Assembly: GCA_964503315.1 (NCBI GenBank)
Contig: CAZCZL010000007.1
Span: 147,805 to 211,804, forward strand
Origin: FEB-12 sp964503315
Lineage (GTDB): Bacteria; Zixibacteria; MSB-5A5; GN15; FEB-12
DNA: 64,000 nt
Reading direction: 5' to 3'
The translations under genes and the position numbers were made by a program. Shown in pieces: positions 8,347 to 15,878 of this stretch (the stretch's first letter is position 1; each line of letters opens with the position of its first letter). The notes under the pieces were generated by a model that was not told where the DNA came from, searched no databases, and saw nothing but the letters and a program-made list of their open reading frames with translations.

Positions 8347-8375
8347 AAGGTACGGGAAATGCGGGGGAGGGGCAA
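8347..8375 (-). promoter_or_regulatory. Promoter of the hypothetical exported protein gene
   Basis: Minus-strand TTGCCC (8370-8375), 17-bp C-rich spacer, TACCTT (8347-8352). The -35 side lies in a repeated segment (see 8370-8432). Confidence 0.5.
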
Positions 8376-8432
8376 GGGGGGAGTGGGGTAGCAGAAAAAT
8401 CAAGCTGGATGCCCGCCTGCGCGGCATGATGC
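8370..8432 (+). repeat. Promoter-bearing repeat segment, copy 1 (with family G end)
   Basis: GCAAGGGGGGAGTGGG, then AAATCAAGCTGGAT and CCCGCCTGCGCGG. It is closely matched at 9066-9147, including the -35 region of the adjacent minus-strand gene. Confidence 0.6.
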
Positions 8433-8463
8433 GGTGGATGGAAGGGGGTTTGGTGATTGAAGC

Positions 8464-8491
8464 GGGAAGACGGGAACCTGCGGCGCGCAAA
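8464..8491 (+). repeat. Family A repeat, degenerate
   Basis: Stem bases have diverged (GGGAAGACGGGAACC) but the tail GCGCGCAAA is kept. Forms the left end of a composite repeat matching 6632-6795. Confidence 0.65.
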
Positions 8492-8553
8492 ATAATTTGA
8501 TATATCCCATTGGTTTGAGATGTACGTGGCGGGATGAGGAGAGAGATTTAGGG

Positions 8554-8625
8554 GGTTGCTTTGAAATCGCGGAGGGGGAAGTTGTGTTGTAACCCGGGTG
8601 GTGGCCGCGATTTCTCGCAATGACA
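8554..8625 (+). repeat. Family B 72-bp repeat, copy 3
   Basis: Same 72-bp unit. Together with 8464-8553 it duplicates the whole 6632-6795 composite. Confidence 0.85.
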
Positions 8626-8661
8626 ATACCGGATGAATGCCGTGCCGACAGGAGGGGAATA

Positions 8662-9018
8662 TCAGCGCAGGAAAAAAAGCACAATTTCGATCAAGGCGAT
8701 AGCTATGGCCAAGTAGAGATAGGCTCTGAAATATTTGAGCCGAAGTCCGCCTGGGTCAAGAATGAGAAATCGCGACCAGTCGGCACATCGAAACATTGTT
8801 ACACCAATTATCGATGCTCCGATCATGGCACAAAGCCCTGCGCAAACCATGAGGGCGATGTCCAGTGGTTGCATCTGGTCAAGATAGGCTGGAGGTGAGC
8901 CGTTATCCTTGCGAAGTATGACATAGAAGAAGAATGCTAGTCCCGCGTTGAAGGCGTGGCCGATGGGGTACCATTTGTCTCTCAGCGCTTGTAGCTGGGC
9001 TTGTTTGTCATTAGTCAT
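8662..9018 (-). CDS. Hypothetical small membrane protein
   Basis: 118 aa from the ATG at 9016-9018 (MTNDKQAQLQALRDKW). The frame is open further upstream, but that part is repeat-derived and crosses the promoter. Three hydrophobic segments (about residues 24-40, 52-75 and 95-116) suggest an inner-membrane protein. No family recognised. Confidence 0.55.
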   Translation of the reverse strand: MTNDKQAQLQALRDKWYPIGHAFNAGLAFFFYVILRKDNGSPPAYLDQMQPLDIALMVCAGLCAMIGASIIGVTMFRCADWSRFLILDPGGLRLKYFRAYLYLAIAIALIEIVLFFLR

Positions 9019-9042
9019 TCTGCAACCCCGGTGTCGTAATCG

Positions 9043-9071
9043 ATGATACGGAGAATTGGTGGGCGCAGCAA
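9043..9071 (-). promoter_or_regulatory. Promoter of the small membrane protein gene
   Basis: Minus-strand TTGCTG (9066-9071), 17-bp spacer, TATCAT (9043-9048), with a C-rich flank upstream of the -35. Confidence 0.55.
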
Positions 9072-9147
9072 GGGGGGAGTGGGAGGCTAAGAAATCAAGC
9101 TGGATTCCCGCCCCCGGATCAGGTCCGGGGCAGGCTACGCGGAATGA
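9066..9147 (+). repeat. Promoter-bearing repeat segment, copy 2 (with family G end)
   Basis: Matches 8370-8432 through GCAAGGGGGGAGTGGG, AAATCAAGCTGGAT and CCCGCC. Its family G part carries an extra CCCCGGATC...GTCCGGGG hairpin. Confidence 0.6.
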
Positions 9148-9203
9148 GGCGGTGGGCTTATCGATGGTCTCAATATGAATTCGCAGTCTGTCGAAATAAA
9201 GAA

Positions 9204-9231
9204 GGCGGGTTCGAAGACGGACCCGCCCTAC
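9204..9231 (+). repeat. Family E hairpin repeat
   Basis: GGCGGGT-TCGAAGACGG-ACCCGCC followed by CTACA. Near-identical to 6808-6834. Confidence 0.75.
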
Positions 9232-9244
9232 AATGTCCGTAAGT

Positions 9245-9300
9245 GTCGAAACCTGCGCTTCGCGCACCGGCTTCGCCGGCAGGGGTTTCGACCTACAGGT
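9245..9300 (+). repeat. Family I hairpin (GTCGAAACC ... GGTTTCGAC)
   Basis: Outer arms GTCGAAACC (9245-9253) and GGTTTCGAC (9284-9292), inner hairpin CCGG-CTTCG-CCGG, then CTACA. The same design with different arms is at 52264-52310. Confidence 0.65.
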
Positions 9301-9305
9301 TATCC

Positions 9306-10010
9306 CTAGTTGCTGCGGGGGGTGCCGGGGGCCTCAGGAGCCTCAGGCGCTTCGGGAGCTTCCGGAGGTTCGGGAGCATCCAGATCGTCCATGTCAAACA
9401 TGTCATCCATATCGTCCATGTTGCCCCAGTTGCGGTGCATGCCGTCCATGCGGCCCATGCCCTGCATACGACCCATGCCCTGCATGCGATCCATGCGCAT
9501 CTCTTTCAGTTGGTTTTTCTGTTTGTCGGTCAGGACATTCTGCATCGCCTCGCGATGGCGATACTGAGCTTTCTGCATGTCGAGGCGCAGTTTCGCCAGT
9601 TCATCCATAGCGGCGAAGACCTGAGTCTCGGACGCTTTGTCGTTGCGACGAAGGTCGGCCATCTTCACCTGCGATTTCTGCAGGGCGGCGCGACGGTCGA
9701 TCTGCTCGAGACGGAATGAGGTCATCATTTCCTGAATCTTGAACTGCTGTGCATCGGTCAGTTCGAGTTTGTCAGCGAGCATCAGAAGGCGCTGGGCGCC
9801 ATCGCCGCCTCCCATCATACCGGGGCCGCGCATGCCGCGTCCGGCTTTGGCGCGGGGAGCCATGCCGTGCCCCATCCCTTGTCCCATGCCGGGGCCGGAG
9901 CCCATTTCACAGTTGGCCTGGCAGGTTTTGACGCACTTGCCGGGGCCGGCGTAGACGGCGACGCCGATCAAAAGCAGCAGTGCCGTGGTGAGTAGTAGTG
10001 CCTTTTTCAT
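9306..10010 (-). CDS. Spy/CpxP-like periplasmic LTxxQ protein, Met/Gly-rich
   Basis: 234 aa. Signal peptide over residues 1-21 (MKKALLLTTALLLLIGVAVYA), then a CxxxCxxxC-type cluster (KCVKTCQANC) and a Met/Gly-rich segment that could bind soft metals. The helical core carries two LTxxQ-type motifs (LTDAQQ, LTDKQK) typical of Spy/CpxP chaperones and CnrX-like metal sensors. The tail is RMQGMG repeats, acidic DDM repeats and PEAPEAPEA. Last gene of the sigma/anti-sigma operon, separated from the previous gene by a family A hairpin. Confidence 0.8.
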   Translation of the reverse strand: MKKALLLTTALLLLIGVAVYAGPGKCVKTCQANCEMGSGPGMGQGMGHGMAPRAKAGRGMRGPGMMGGGDGAQRLLMLADKLELTDAQQFKIQEMMTSFRLEQIDRRAALQKSQVKMADLRRNDKASETQVFAAMDELAKLRLDMQKAQYRHREAMQNVLTDKQKNQLKEMRMDRMQGMGRMQGMGRMDGMHRNWGNMDDMDDMFDMDDLDAPEPPEAPEAPEAPEAPGTPRSN

Positions 10011-10041
10011 CTAAGCCTTCTTTCTGCGTTTCGAGAAGTGC

Positions 10042-10069
10042 GGGCAGACGAGGACGTTTGCCGCGCAAA
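10042..10069 (+). repeat. Family A hairpin repeat inside the sigma operon
   Basis: GCAGACG/CGTTTGC arms with one changed base, tail CGCGCAAA. It lies between the two Spy-like genes and would be transcribed with them. Confidence 0.8.
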
Positions 10070-10088
10070 TCCTTCGACAGCGGTTACA

Positions 10089-10706
10089 TCAATTGTTATC
10101 AGAGTCATCATGGCCACGGGGCGGATTCATCGGACCGCGGGGTCCGGGACGACCGGGCATGCCGCGCACTTTCTGGATCATCTGGCGCTCGAAGCGTTGC
10201 AGGAAGATACGCAGTTTGGCGCGCTGTACGACGGTGAGCGATTTATCCGCCTCAGCCTTGAACTTCAGGCGCAACTGGTCCCGTCGCGCGTCCAGATCAT
10301 CGAGCTGCGAAAGAATTGCGCTGATCTGTTTTTCATCCCGGGTCCGTTTCTTGACCAGTGGTACCAGTTGGTCAGTCAACGTGCGGGACTCGCGTTCAAT
10401 CTGCTGAAGTTCATTCATTTCGTTATCAAAAAGGTCGCGCATGATCTTCTGCTGTTTTTCGTCGAGTTGCAGCATCTCGATCATCTTCTGCATCCGGAAT
10501 TGCTGGAACTGACGGCCACGTCGTTCGGGCATCGGCTCATCGAACGGCATGGGCGGTTCGCCGGGCAAAAGATCATCGGGATCATCCTCGCCCACACCCT
10601 GGCCGGGGGGAGCCTGCGGCGGTTGTTGCTGCTGGGCGATCGACGGCGTGACAAACAGGCCAACGAGCAGCAGCAGGAGTATTGATATCGGTATCATGCG
10701 TTTCAT
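10089..10706 (-). CDS. Second Spy/CpxP-like periplasmic protein
   Basis: 205 aa. Signal peptide over residues 1-24 (ending SIA), Pro/Gln-rich linker, acidic DDPDDLLPGE stretch, then a long helical core with LQLDEKQQ and LTVVQRAKL at the two LTxxQ positions, and a Pro/Gly-rich tail. Unlike its neighbour it lacks the Cys cluster and Met richness. Its start overlaps the anti-sigma stop by 1 nt (TAATG). Likely senses or protects against envelope stress; the ligand is unknown. Confidence 0.7.
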   Translation of the reverse strand: MKRMIPISILLLLLVGLFVTPSIAQQQQPPQAPPGQGVGEDDPDDLLPGEPPMPFDEPMPERRGRQFQQFRMQKMIEMLQLDEKQQKIMRDLFDNEMNELQQIERESRTLTDQLVPLVKKRTRDEKQISAILSQLDDLDARRDQLRLKFKAEADKSLTVVQRAKLRIFLQRFERQMIQKVRGMPGRPGPRGPMNPPRGHDDSDNN

Positions 10707-11263
10707 TAGAGTAATTCTCCCACATCGAAATTCTTCTCGAGGTACTGCATCTCTTCATCGGTGAGATTCTGCAGGACCTCGCTGGCGGCGTTATCATCGA
10801 GCGTGGAATAGTCGAGTAACATCTGTTCGAGTTCGGTATCAGTCATATCGAGCGTTGTGCTCGGCAAGAGGTTAGTGTCGGTCATAGCGAGTTGGGTGGT
10901 GTCTTTGGTGGTCGGGATATCGACAGCGATATTGCGCCGATACTGGTCGACACCGATCGCCGCGGCCAATACAACCACCGCGGCGGCCGCGATATAGCGG
11001 ATGCGGCTGGTCCAAATCGGTTTCGGTTTGGCCTGACGGTTCATAGCGTCTTCGACTGCCCATCCGATTTTGTTCGATTCGAAGATGTTCGTGGCGAAAG
11101 CGGAGTCATCGCCGAGCGACGCGGTGAGGGAGAAAAGCTCCGCGGCGTAGGCGCGGCAGTCTTCGCAGGTCGCCAGGTGAGCCTTAATCTCCGCGGAGTA
11201 CTCTTCGACGCCAAAGGAGAGGTCGAGTTCTTCTCTAATCTGTTGGCAGGTCATGACCGCCAC
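10706..11263 (-). CDS. Anti-sigma factor, zinc-finger (ZAS) type, one TM segment
   Basis: 185 aa. N-terminal ZAS motif His29-x3-Cys33-x2-Cys36 (HLATCEDC) that binds the cognate ECF sigma factor, one TM helix at about residues 90-108 (IAAAAVVVLAAAIGV), and a periplasmic Asp/Thr/Leu-rich C-terminal part. Overlaps the sigma gene by 13 nt, so the pair is translationally coupled. The periplasmic tail could contact the two Spy-like proteins encoded just downstream (inference from gene order). Confidence 0.85.
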   Translation of the reverse strand: MAVMTCQQIREELDLSFGVEEYSAEIKAHLATCEDCRAYAAELFSLTASLGDDSAFATNIFESNKIGWAVEDAMNRQAKPKPIWTSRIRYIAAAAVVVLAAAIGVDQYRRNIAVDIPTTKDTTQLAMTDTNLLPSTTLDMTDTELEQMLLDYSTLDDNAASEVLQNLTDEEMQYLEKNFDVGELL

Positions 11264-11808
11264 CCTTTCTCGGTAGCTGTGACGCGCAGTTTTTTGATCG
11301 CCTCGCGGTAGAGTGTTTTAACGGTCCCCAATGCTTTGCCGGTGATCTCGGCGATCTCTTCGAACTGATATTGTTTGTAGAAGCGGAGTTCAAACACGAG
11401 CCGCTGTTGTTCCGGAAGTTGCTGCATGAAGAAAAGAACGTTCTGCCGCAGTTCGGCGCGGGAGAGATCGGTCTCGGGCGAATCGTTCGCTTCGAGCTCG
11501 GTTCCTTCCAAGGGCGCGGAGGTCTTGGTCGCGGCGGAGTTGAGATAGTGTAACGATTTGTTGACGGCGATACGGTAGAGCCAGGACTCGAATTTGGCGT
11601 CGCCGCGGAATGACCCGATATTCTGCCAAGCGGAGATGAAAGAGTCCTGGGCGAGGTCGAGGGCGACTTCGCGGCTTCCGGTCATTTTGTGGGTCAGGGC
11701 GACTATCGGGTTCATAAGTAAGTTCACCAGTTCAGAAAACGCGGCCCGGTTGCCCGAGCGTGCCTGTTCCGCCAAACGGCGGATTGTCTCTTCGTTTCCA
11801 TGTGTCAT
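11251..11808 (-). CDS. ECF-family RNA polymerase sigma factor
   Basis: 185 aa, typical ECF length. Region 2 (DLAQDSFISAWQNIGSFRG ... FESWLYRIAVN) recognises the -10 element. Region 4 (LPEQQRLVFELRF ... EEIAEITGKALGTVKTLYREAIKKL) holds the helix-turn-helix for the -35. It heads a four-gene minus-strand operon with the anti-sigma factor and two periplasmic LTxxQ proteins. A possible weak promoter TTGCCT/TCTTTT lies at 11845-11872 within a C-rich stretch. The Shine-Dalgarno sequence is weak. Confidence 0.9.
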   Translation of the reverse strand: MTHGNEETIRRLAEQARSGNRAAFSELVNLLMNPIVALTHKMTGSREVALDLAQDSFISAWQNIGSFRGDAKFESWLYRIAVNKSLHYLNSAATKTSAPLEGTELEANDSPETDLSRAELRQNVLFFMQQLPEQQRLVFELRFYKQYQFEEIAEITGKALGTVKTLYREAIKKLRVTATEKGWRS

Positions 11809-11871
11809 TTCAGCGTATCTGACCTTTGGACCGTTTAGGGGGGAAAAAGATTAATCGGGGGGCGGGAGGCA

Positions 11872-11902
11872 ATAAAAAAGCCGGATAGGTGAGTATCCGG
11901 CT
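11872..11902 (-). terminator. Terminator of mreB
   Basis: Minus-strand stem GCCGGATA/TATCCGGC around a 6-nt loop, followed by a T-rich tract (TTTTTTATT). Confidence 0.75.
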
Positions 11903-11925
11903 GGAAGTTGCGGTGGGTGAGGGGG

Positions 11926-12954
11926 TCAGTCTTTGCGGCTCTTTTCGAGCACCTTCTGATATTTCGGGAATTCGTCAAGGACCCGTCCGGCACCACGGAC
12001 CACGCAGGTGAGCGGATCCTCGGCGACGTTGACCGGGAGGTTGGTTTCCTGACGGAGGCGTTTGTCGAGGCCGCGCAACAGCGCGCCGCCGCCGGTCAGG
12101 ACGATTCCACGTTCCAGAATATCGGAGGCCAATTCCGGCGGAGTCTGCTCGAGCGTCTGGCGGACCGCTTCGACGATGATGTCGACGGTCTCGGCCAACG
12201 CCTCGCGGATCTGCACGGAGGATATTTTCAGATTCTTCGGGACACCCGCGACCAGATCGCGACCGCGGACCTCGAGCGAGAGTTCTTTCTCGAGCGGGAA
12301 AGCGGAGCCGATCTTGATCTTGATATCTTCGGCGGTCAGTTCGCCGATGAGCAGGTTGTAATTTTTCTTCAGGTAGTTGATGATCGCTTCGTTGAATTCG
12401 TCACCCGCGACGCGGATGGAGGTATCGTTAACGATACCGGAGAGGGCGATGACCGCGATCTCGGAGGTACCGCCGCCGATATCGATGACCATCTGTCCGG
12501 TCGGCTGGTCGACGGGGAGGCCGACGCCGATAGCGGCCGCCATCGGTTCCTGCAAGAGGTAGACCTCGCGAGCGCCGGCATTTTCGGCGGAGTCGCGGAC
12601 GGCGCGTTTCTCCACCTCGGTGATACCGGAGGGGACGGAGATAACGACGCGGGGTTTCATCAGATATTTGTGCTTCACCACGCGGCGAAGGAAATCGGCG
12701 ATCAGTTTTTCGGAGATCTCGAAATCAGCGATCACGCCATCCTTGAGGGGGCGGACAGCGTCGATACCGCCGGGGGTACGTCCCATCATCTCTTTCGCCG
12801 CGGAGCCGATAGCAAGCACTTTGCCGGTGCTTTTTTCGACAGCGACGACGGAGGGTTCGTTGAGGACGATGCCCTGATTGCGGACATAGACAAGAGTGTT
12901 GGCTGTCCCGAGATCGATTCCGATGTCGTTCGAGAGGACGTCAAAAAATCCCAC
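11926..12954 (-). CDS. mreB: Rod shape-determining actin-like protein MreB
   Basis: 342 aa from a GTG at 12952-12954, preferred because AAAAGGA lies 9 nt upstream and the resulting N-terminus (GFFDVLSNDIGIDLGTANT) matches family length. An ATG 33 nt further up lacks a Shine-Dalgarno sequence. ATPase phosphate-1 motif IGIDLGTANT and phosphate-2 motif DIGGGTSEIAV are present. Forms membrane-associated filaments that guide the elongasome. It stands alone here, about 12 kb from mreC-mreD-mrdA-rodA, with its own terminator. Confidence 0.93.
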   Translation of the reverse strand: MGFFDVLSNDIGIDLGTANTLVYVRNQGIVLNEPSVVAVEKSTGKVLAIGSAAKEMMGRTPGGIDAVRPLKDGVIADFEISEKLIADFLRRVVKHKYLMKPRVVISVPSGITEVEKRAVRDSAENAGAREVYLLQEPMAAAIGVGLPVDQPTGQMVIDIGGGTSEIAVIALSGIVNDTSIRVAGDEFNEAIINYLKKNYNLLIGELTAEDIKIKIGSAFPLEKELSLEVRGRDLVAGVPKNLKISSVQIREALAETVDIIVEAVRQTLEQTPPELASDILERGIVLTGGGALLRGLDKRLRQETNLPVNVAEDPLTCVVRGAGRVLDEFPKYQKVLEKSRKD

Positions 12955-13017
12955 TGAGGAAATTCCTTTTTCTGCAACAGCCGTCATACTGAATGTATTC
13001 GGCGAAAAGTCTGTGTA

Positions 13018-13046
13018 GTTTAGTGGCGGGGATGTATTTAGGCAAC
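13018..13046 (-). promoter_or_regulatory. Probable promoter of mreB
   Basis: Minus-strand TTGCCT (13041-13046), 17-bp spacer with CCCC, TAAACT (13018-13023). Confidence 0.5.
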
Positions 13047-13098
13047 GGAAAATTGGGGTGTCAGAGGGGGGAGACGTGTGGGTTAGGAGTAACTGTAA

Positions 13099-13122
13099 GG
13101 GGGGGAAGGGGTAAGGGGAGGG
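13099..13122 (+). other. G-rich tract able to form a G-quadruplex
   Basis: Runs of 7, 4, 4 and 3 G separated by one to three bases, upstream of mreB. Confidence 0.5.
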
Positions 13123-13140
13123 AAGAGTGGGTTGAGATTC

Positions 13141-13230
13141 CGGCGGGTCACACTTCGAAGCGATGCGCGGCTACCGCAGAATGAAAGGGAGGTAACTGGC
13201 AATAGGCTTCGAAGCAAGACCCGCCGGAAC
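13141..13230 (+). repeat. Family C long-hairpin repeat, copy 3
   Basis: Left CGGCGGGTCACACTTCGAAG, right GGCTTCGAAGC-AAGACCCGCCGGAAC. Here the outer arms read GGCGGGTC/GACCCGCC rather than GTCGGGTC/GACCCGAC, a compensated change. Confidence 0.8.
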
Positions 13231-13250
13231 ATTGCAGCGAAATCGGTGGC

Positions 13251-13276
13251 GGGCAGACGGGGACGTCTGCCGCGCA
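13251..13276 (+). repeat. Family A hairpin repeat
   Basis: GGGCAGACGGGGACGTCTGC followed by CGCGCA. Confidence 0.85.
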
Positions 13277-13325
13277 GGTAACGAAAATCGGGCTTCGACC
13301 CTTAGCATATCATTGACAGATGATT

Positions 13326-13415
13326 CCGTCAGGTCTCGCGCTCGCGTGTAAACAAGGTGTGCACTTCGACTACGCTCAGTGCAATTGTTCATAGGCGAGC
13401 GCCAGGACCTGACGG
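13326..13415 (+). repeat. 90-bp long hairpin with different arms (family C-like), carrying a nested family D unit
   Basis: Ends CCGTCAGGTC (13326-13335) and GACCTGACGG (13406-13415) are perfect inverted repeats, and the inner arms CGCGCTCGC/GCGAGCGC extend the stem. CTTCGACTACGCTCAG lies in the loop. Same length and ...GGAAC exit as family C but other sequence. Confidence 0.65.
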
Positions 13416-13474
13416 AACGGCCTAACCCGGTTTCTTCACGCCACCTACACGAATGCATCAATCGCGAGTTTTGG

Positions 13475-15601
13475 CTAGTGATGCGCTGGATAGGTGATGC
13501 CTAGCTCCTTCACGAGAAATGAGAGGACATCGGTTTCGAGCGCGATGCGATCGTCCAGGGATGAGCCGATGCCGTGGCCGGAGGTTGAACTCGTGCGCAG
13601 CAAGACCGGATGTTCAGATGAAGTCGCTTCCTGCAAGCGCGTGGCCATCTTGCGCGATTGGTAGGGATCAACGCGGCCATCGTGGTCACCTGCGGTGAGA
13701 AAGACAGCCGGATAGGCGACGCCATTACGCACATTGTGGTAGGGTGAATAGCCATACAACGCTTTAAATTGATCGGGGTCTTTGACGGTGCCGAATTCGG
13801 TGACGTTAAAGGCGCCATTGGAATGAAGTTCCACGCGAAGCATGTCGTAGATACCGACACGGGCAATGACCGCGCGATAAAGTTCCGGATGTTGCGTGAG
13901 CGCCGCGCCCATGAGAAGTCCGCCATTGGATCCGCCCTCGATAGCAAGTTTCGTGGGATTGGTGTAGCTATTGGCGATGAGCCATAGCGCGGCCGCGGCG
14001 AAATCATCGAAGACATTTTGCTTTTTGGTCAGATTCCCCTGCAGATGCCAGTCCTCGCCATATTCACCGCCGCCGCGAAGATTGGCGACCACATAGACTC
14101 CCCCCATGTCGAGCCAGAGGCGATTGCGCTCGGAGAATCCGGGAGTGAGGTTGACGCCATAGCCGCCGTAGGCATAAAGGATGGTCGGATTGGAGCCATC
14201 GAGTTTGGTTCCTTTTTTGCGAATGATATTCAAGGGGACCTTGGTGCCGTCTTTTGATATCGCGAACTCGCGAATAACCTCGGCATCCTCGAAATTGACG
14301 AGCGAAGTGTTCTGCATCGGGGTGGGAGTCACTACATTAGAGGCAGGGTCGTACTGCTTCCAGACGGAGGGAGTCAGATAGGTCTGTTCGTTATAGAGGA
14401 TGCGGTCAGCATCGAGCCAGACTGGAGATCCAACCGACGCAACAGGCGCGGTTGGGACCTTGGGAAGTTCTTTACCGTCGAGGTCATACACTTTTATTCC
14501 GGTCGGTCCGCCCATTTGCTCGACGACATACACACGCGAAGCGGTGGGGAGAAAATCGTTGATGACATGTTCGCCTTCGGGAATGATCGGGCGAGTGGTC
14601 GAAAGCTCCGTCTGTGTGAGGGACATGCGAAGCAGTTGGCCTTTGGGGGTGTCTTTCAGAGAGAGAAGATAGAGCGCGTTGTCGAGGCCGAATGATGCCT
14701 TGGTGATCCGGTCGGAGAGTTTGGTGATGCGTGACCACTGGCCATCGGGGGCGCAGAGGAAGTGTTCATACTCGCCGCCATCGCCATTCTCGACTGTCGC
14801 GAGGAAATGTTTGCCGTCATGCGAGGTCTCTAAGACGATCTCGGCGATGCGGGGGAACTCTTTGCCCACTTGATAGACATCTGCGGAGAAGGGTGTCCCC
14901 AACTTGTGGTAATAGACTTGCTGGTAGAAGTGCATGTCCGATTCTGGGCGTTCACCGGGTTGCGGATAGCGAGTGTAATAGAAGCCGGAGCCATCGGCAT
15001 TCCAGGCAACCGAACCGCCAGCGGTCGGGAATGTGACCCGCGGAATCGAGTCGGAGAGTTTCTCGCCGGTGGCGACATCAAAGATAAACAGCGTGCCATC
15101 CTCACTCCCGCGGTAGGAGAGCGAGACAGCGATAAGGCGGCCATCCTGCGACGGGCAGTAGAAATCTATGGCGGTCTGGCCGGTGGTATCAATCAGGTTC
15201 TGGTCAATGACGACTCGTTCGGAACTCAGGTTCTGCGGATCGGTGATCGCAACTATGAACGGCTGTTGTTTGGGGGGCTGACTTTTGAGGGCATACAGCA
15301 TCCCTTTGAGGTAGGTCAGCGAGTAATAGCTGACGGTCTCCTGCGAATAGATGCGCGACAGCTCCTCCGCGATAGCTTTGCGCTCCGGAATCTGCTCGAG
15401 CCACTCCTGCGTATACTCATTCTGTTTGACCAGCCAGTCTTTGACCGCGGGATCATCGAAATTCTCCAGCCAGCGGTAGTTTTCGGTGACTGAGACACCA
15501 TGGTATGTGTCGGTAACCGGTTCTTTCTTTGTTTCGGGGTACTGGGCAAAGAGAGATGAGGTGGTGAGCACGATAAAGAGTGCAAAGATACGGGCGCGCA
15601 T
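13475..15601 (-). CDS. Prolyl oligopeptidase (S9A), exported
   Basis: 708 aa from the ATG at 15599-15601, chosen because GGAAGGA precedes it by 6 nt. A GTG 15 nt upstream overlaps that Shine-Dalgarno sequence. Signal peptide at residues 1-18 (MRARIFALFIVLTTSSLFA), beta-propeller over about residues 70-410, then an alpha/beta hydrolase domain. Catalytic Ser558 in GGSNGG, Asp within GDHDGRVDP (639/641), His676 in SGHGIG. Family members cleave short Pro-containing peptides; the signal peptide suggests periplasmic action. Single gene with its own strong promoter. Confidence 0.93.
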   Translation of the reverse strand: MRARIFALFIVLTTSSLFAQYPETKKEPVTDTYHGVSVTENYRWLENFDDPAVKDWLVKQNEYTQEWLEQIPERKAIAEELSRIYSQETVSYYSLTYLKGMLYALKSQPPKQQPFIVAITDPQNLSSERVVIDQNLIDTTGQTAIDFYCPSQDGRLIAVSLSYRGSEDGTLFIFDVATGEKLSDSIPRVTFPTAGGSVAWNADGSGFYYTRYPQPGERPESDMHFYQQVYYHKLGTPFSADVYQVGKEFPRIAEIVLETSHDGKHFLATVENGDGGEYEHFLCAPDGQWSRITKLSDRITKASFGLDNALYLLSLKDTPKGQLLRMSLTQTELSTTRPIIPEGEHVINDFLPTASRVYVVEQMGGPTGIKVYDLDGKELPKVPTAPVASVGSPVWLDADRILYNEQTYLTPSVWKQYDPASNVVTPTPMQNTSLVNFEDAEVIREFAISKDGTKVPLNIIRKKGTKLDGSNPTILYAYGGYGVNLTPGFSERNRLWLDMGGVYVVANLRGGGEYGEDWHLQGNLTKKQNVFDDFAAAALWLIANSYTNPTKLAIEGGSNGGLLMGAALTQHPELYRAVIARVGIYDMLRVELHSNGAFNVTEFGTVKDPDQFKALYGYSPYHNVRNGVAYPAVFLTAGDHDGRVDPYQSRKMATRLQEATSSEHPVLLRTSSTSGHGIGSSLDDRIALETDVLSFLVKELGITYPAHH

Positions 15602-15652
15602 AGTCGATCCTTCCACGCAATGTGGTCAAAAAGGGGCACTATTCAGTGATTT

Positions 15653-15680
15653 AAGATAGGGTTTGGGGGGAGGATGTCAA
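15653..15680 (-). promoter_or_regulatory. Promoter of the prolyl oligopeptidase gene
   Basis: Minus-strand TTGACA (15675-15680), 16-bp spacer TCCTCCCCCCAAACCC, TATCTT (15653-15658). The -35 is preceded by CCGCCCCCC. Confidence 0.7.
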
Positions 15681-15707
15681 GGGGGGCGGTCGTCGGAAAG
15701 AAAGAAA

Positions 15708-15798
15708 CCGGCGGGTCACACTTCGAATCGAGGTATCGATATCGCAGAAGAAAGCGAGAAGAGGTGCCTGTCGGATTCGAAGCAAGACCCGCCGGAAC
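15708..15798 (+). repeat. Family C long-hairpin repeat, copy 4
   Basis: CCGGCGGGTC start and GACCCGCCGG end (perfect inverted), with TTCGAATCG/GATTCGAAGC inner arms. Confidence 0.8.
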
Positions 15799-15836
15799 GG
15801 TAGAACGGTAGAACGGGAGAATGGGAGAATGCTGAA

Positions 15837-15863
15837 GGGCAGACGGGGACGTCTGCCGCTCAA
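15837..15863 (+). repeat. Family A hairpin repeat
   Basis: GGGCAGACGGGGACGTCTGC followed by CGCTCAA. Confidence 0.85.
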
Positions 15864-15878
15864 TTTCTACCTTGTGAA

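Noticed and set aside
6500..9300. Insertion sequence or transposase in the repeat-rich zone
   Set aside because: No transposase-like frame is present. The repeats are short and non-coding.
12955..12987. MreB start at the upstream ATG
   Set aside because: No Shine-Dalgarno sequence and an N-terminus longer than usual. The GTG at 12954 has AAAAGGA and gives standard length.
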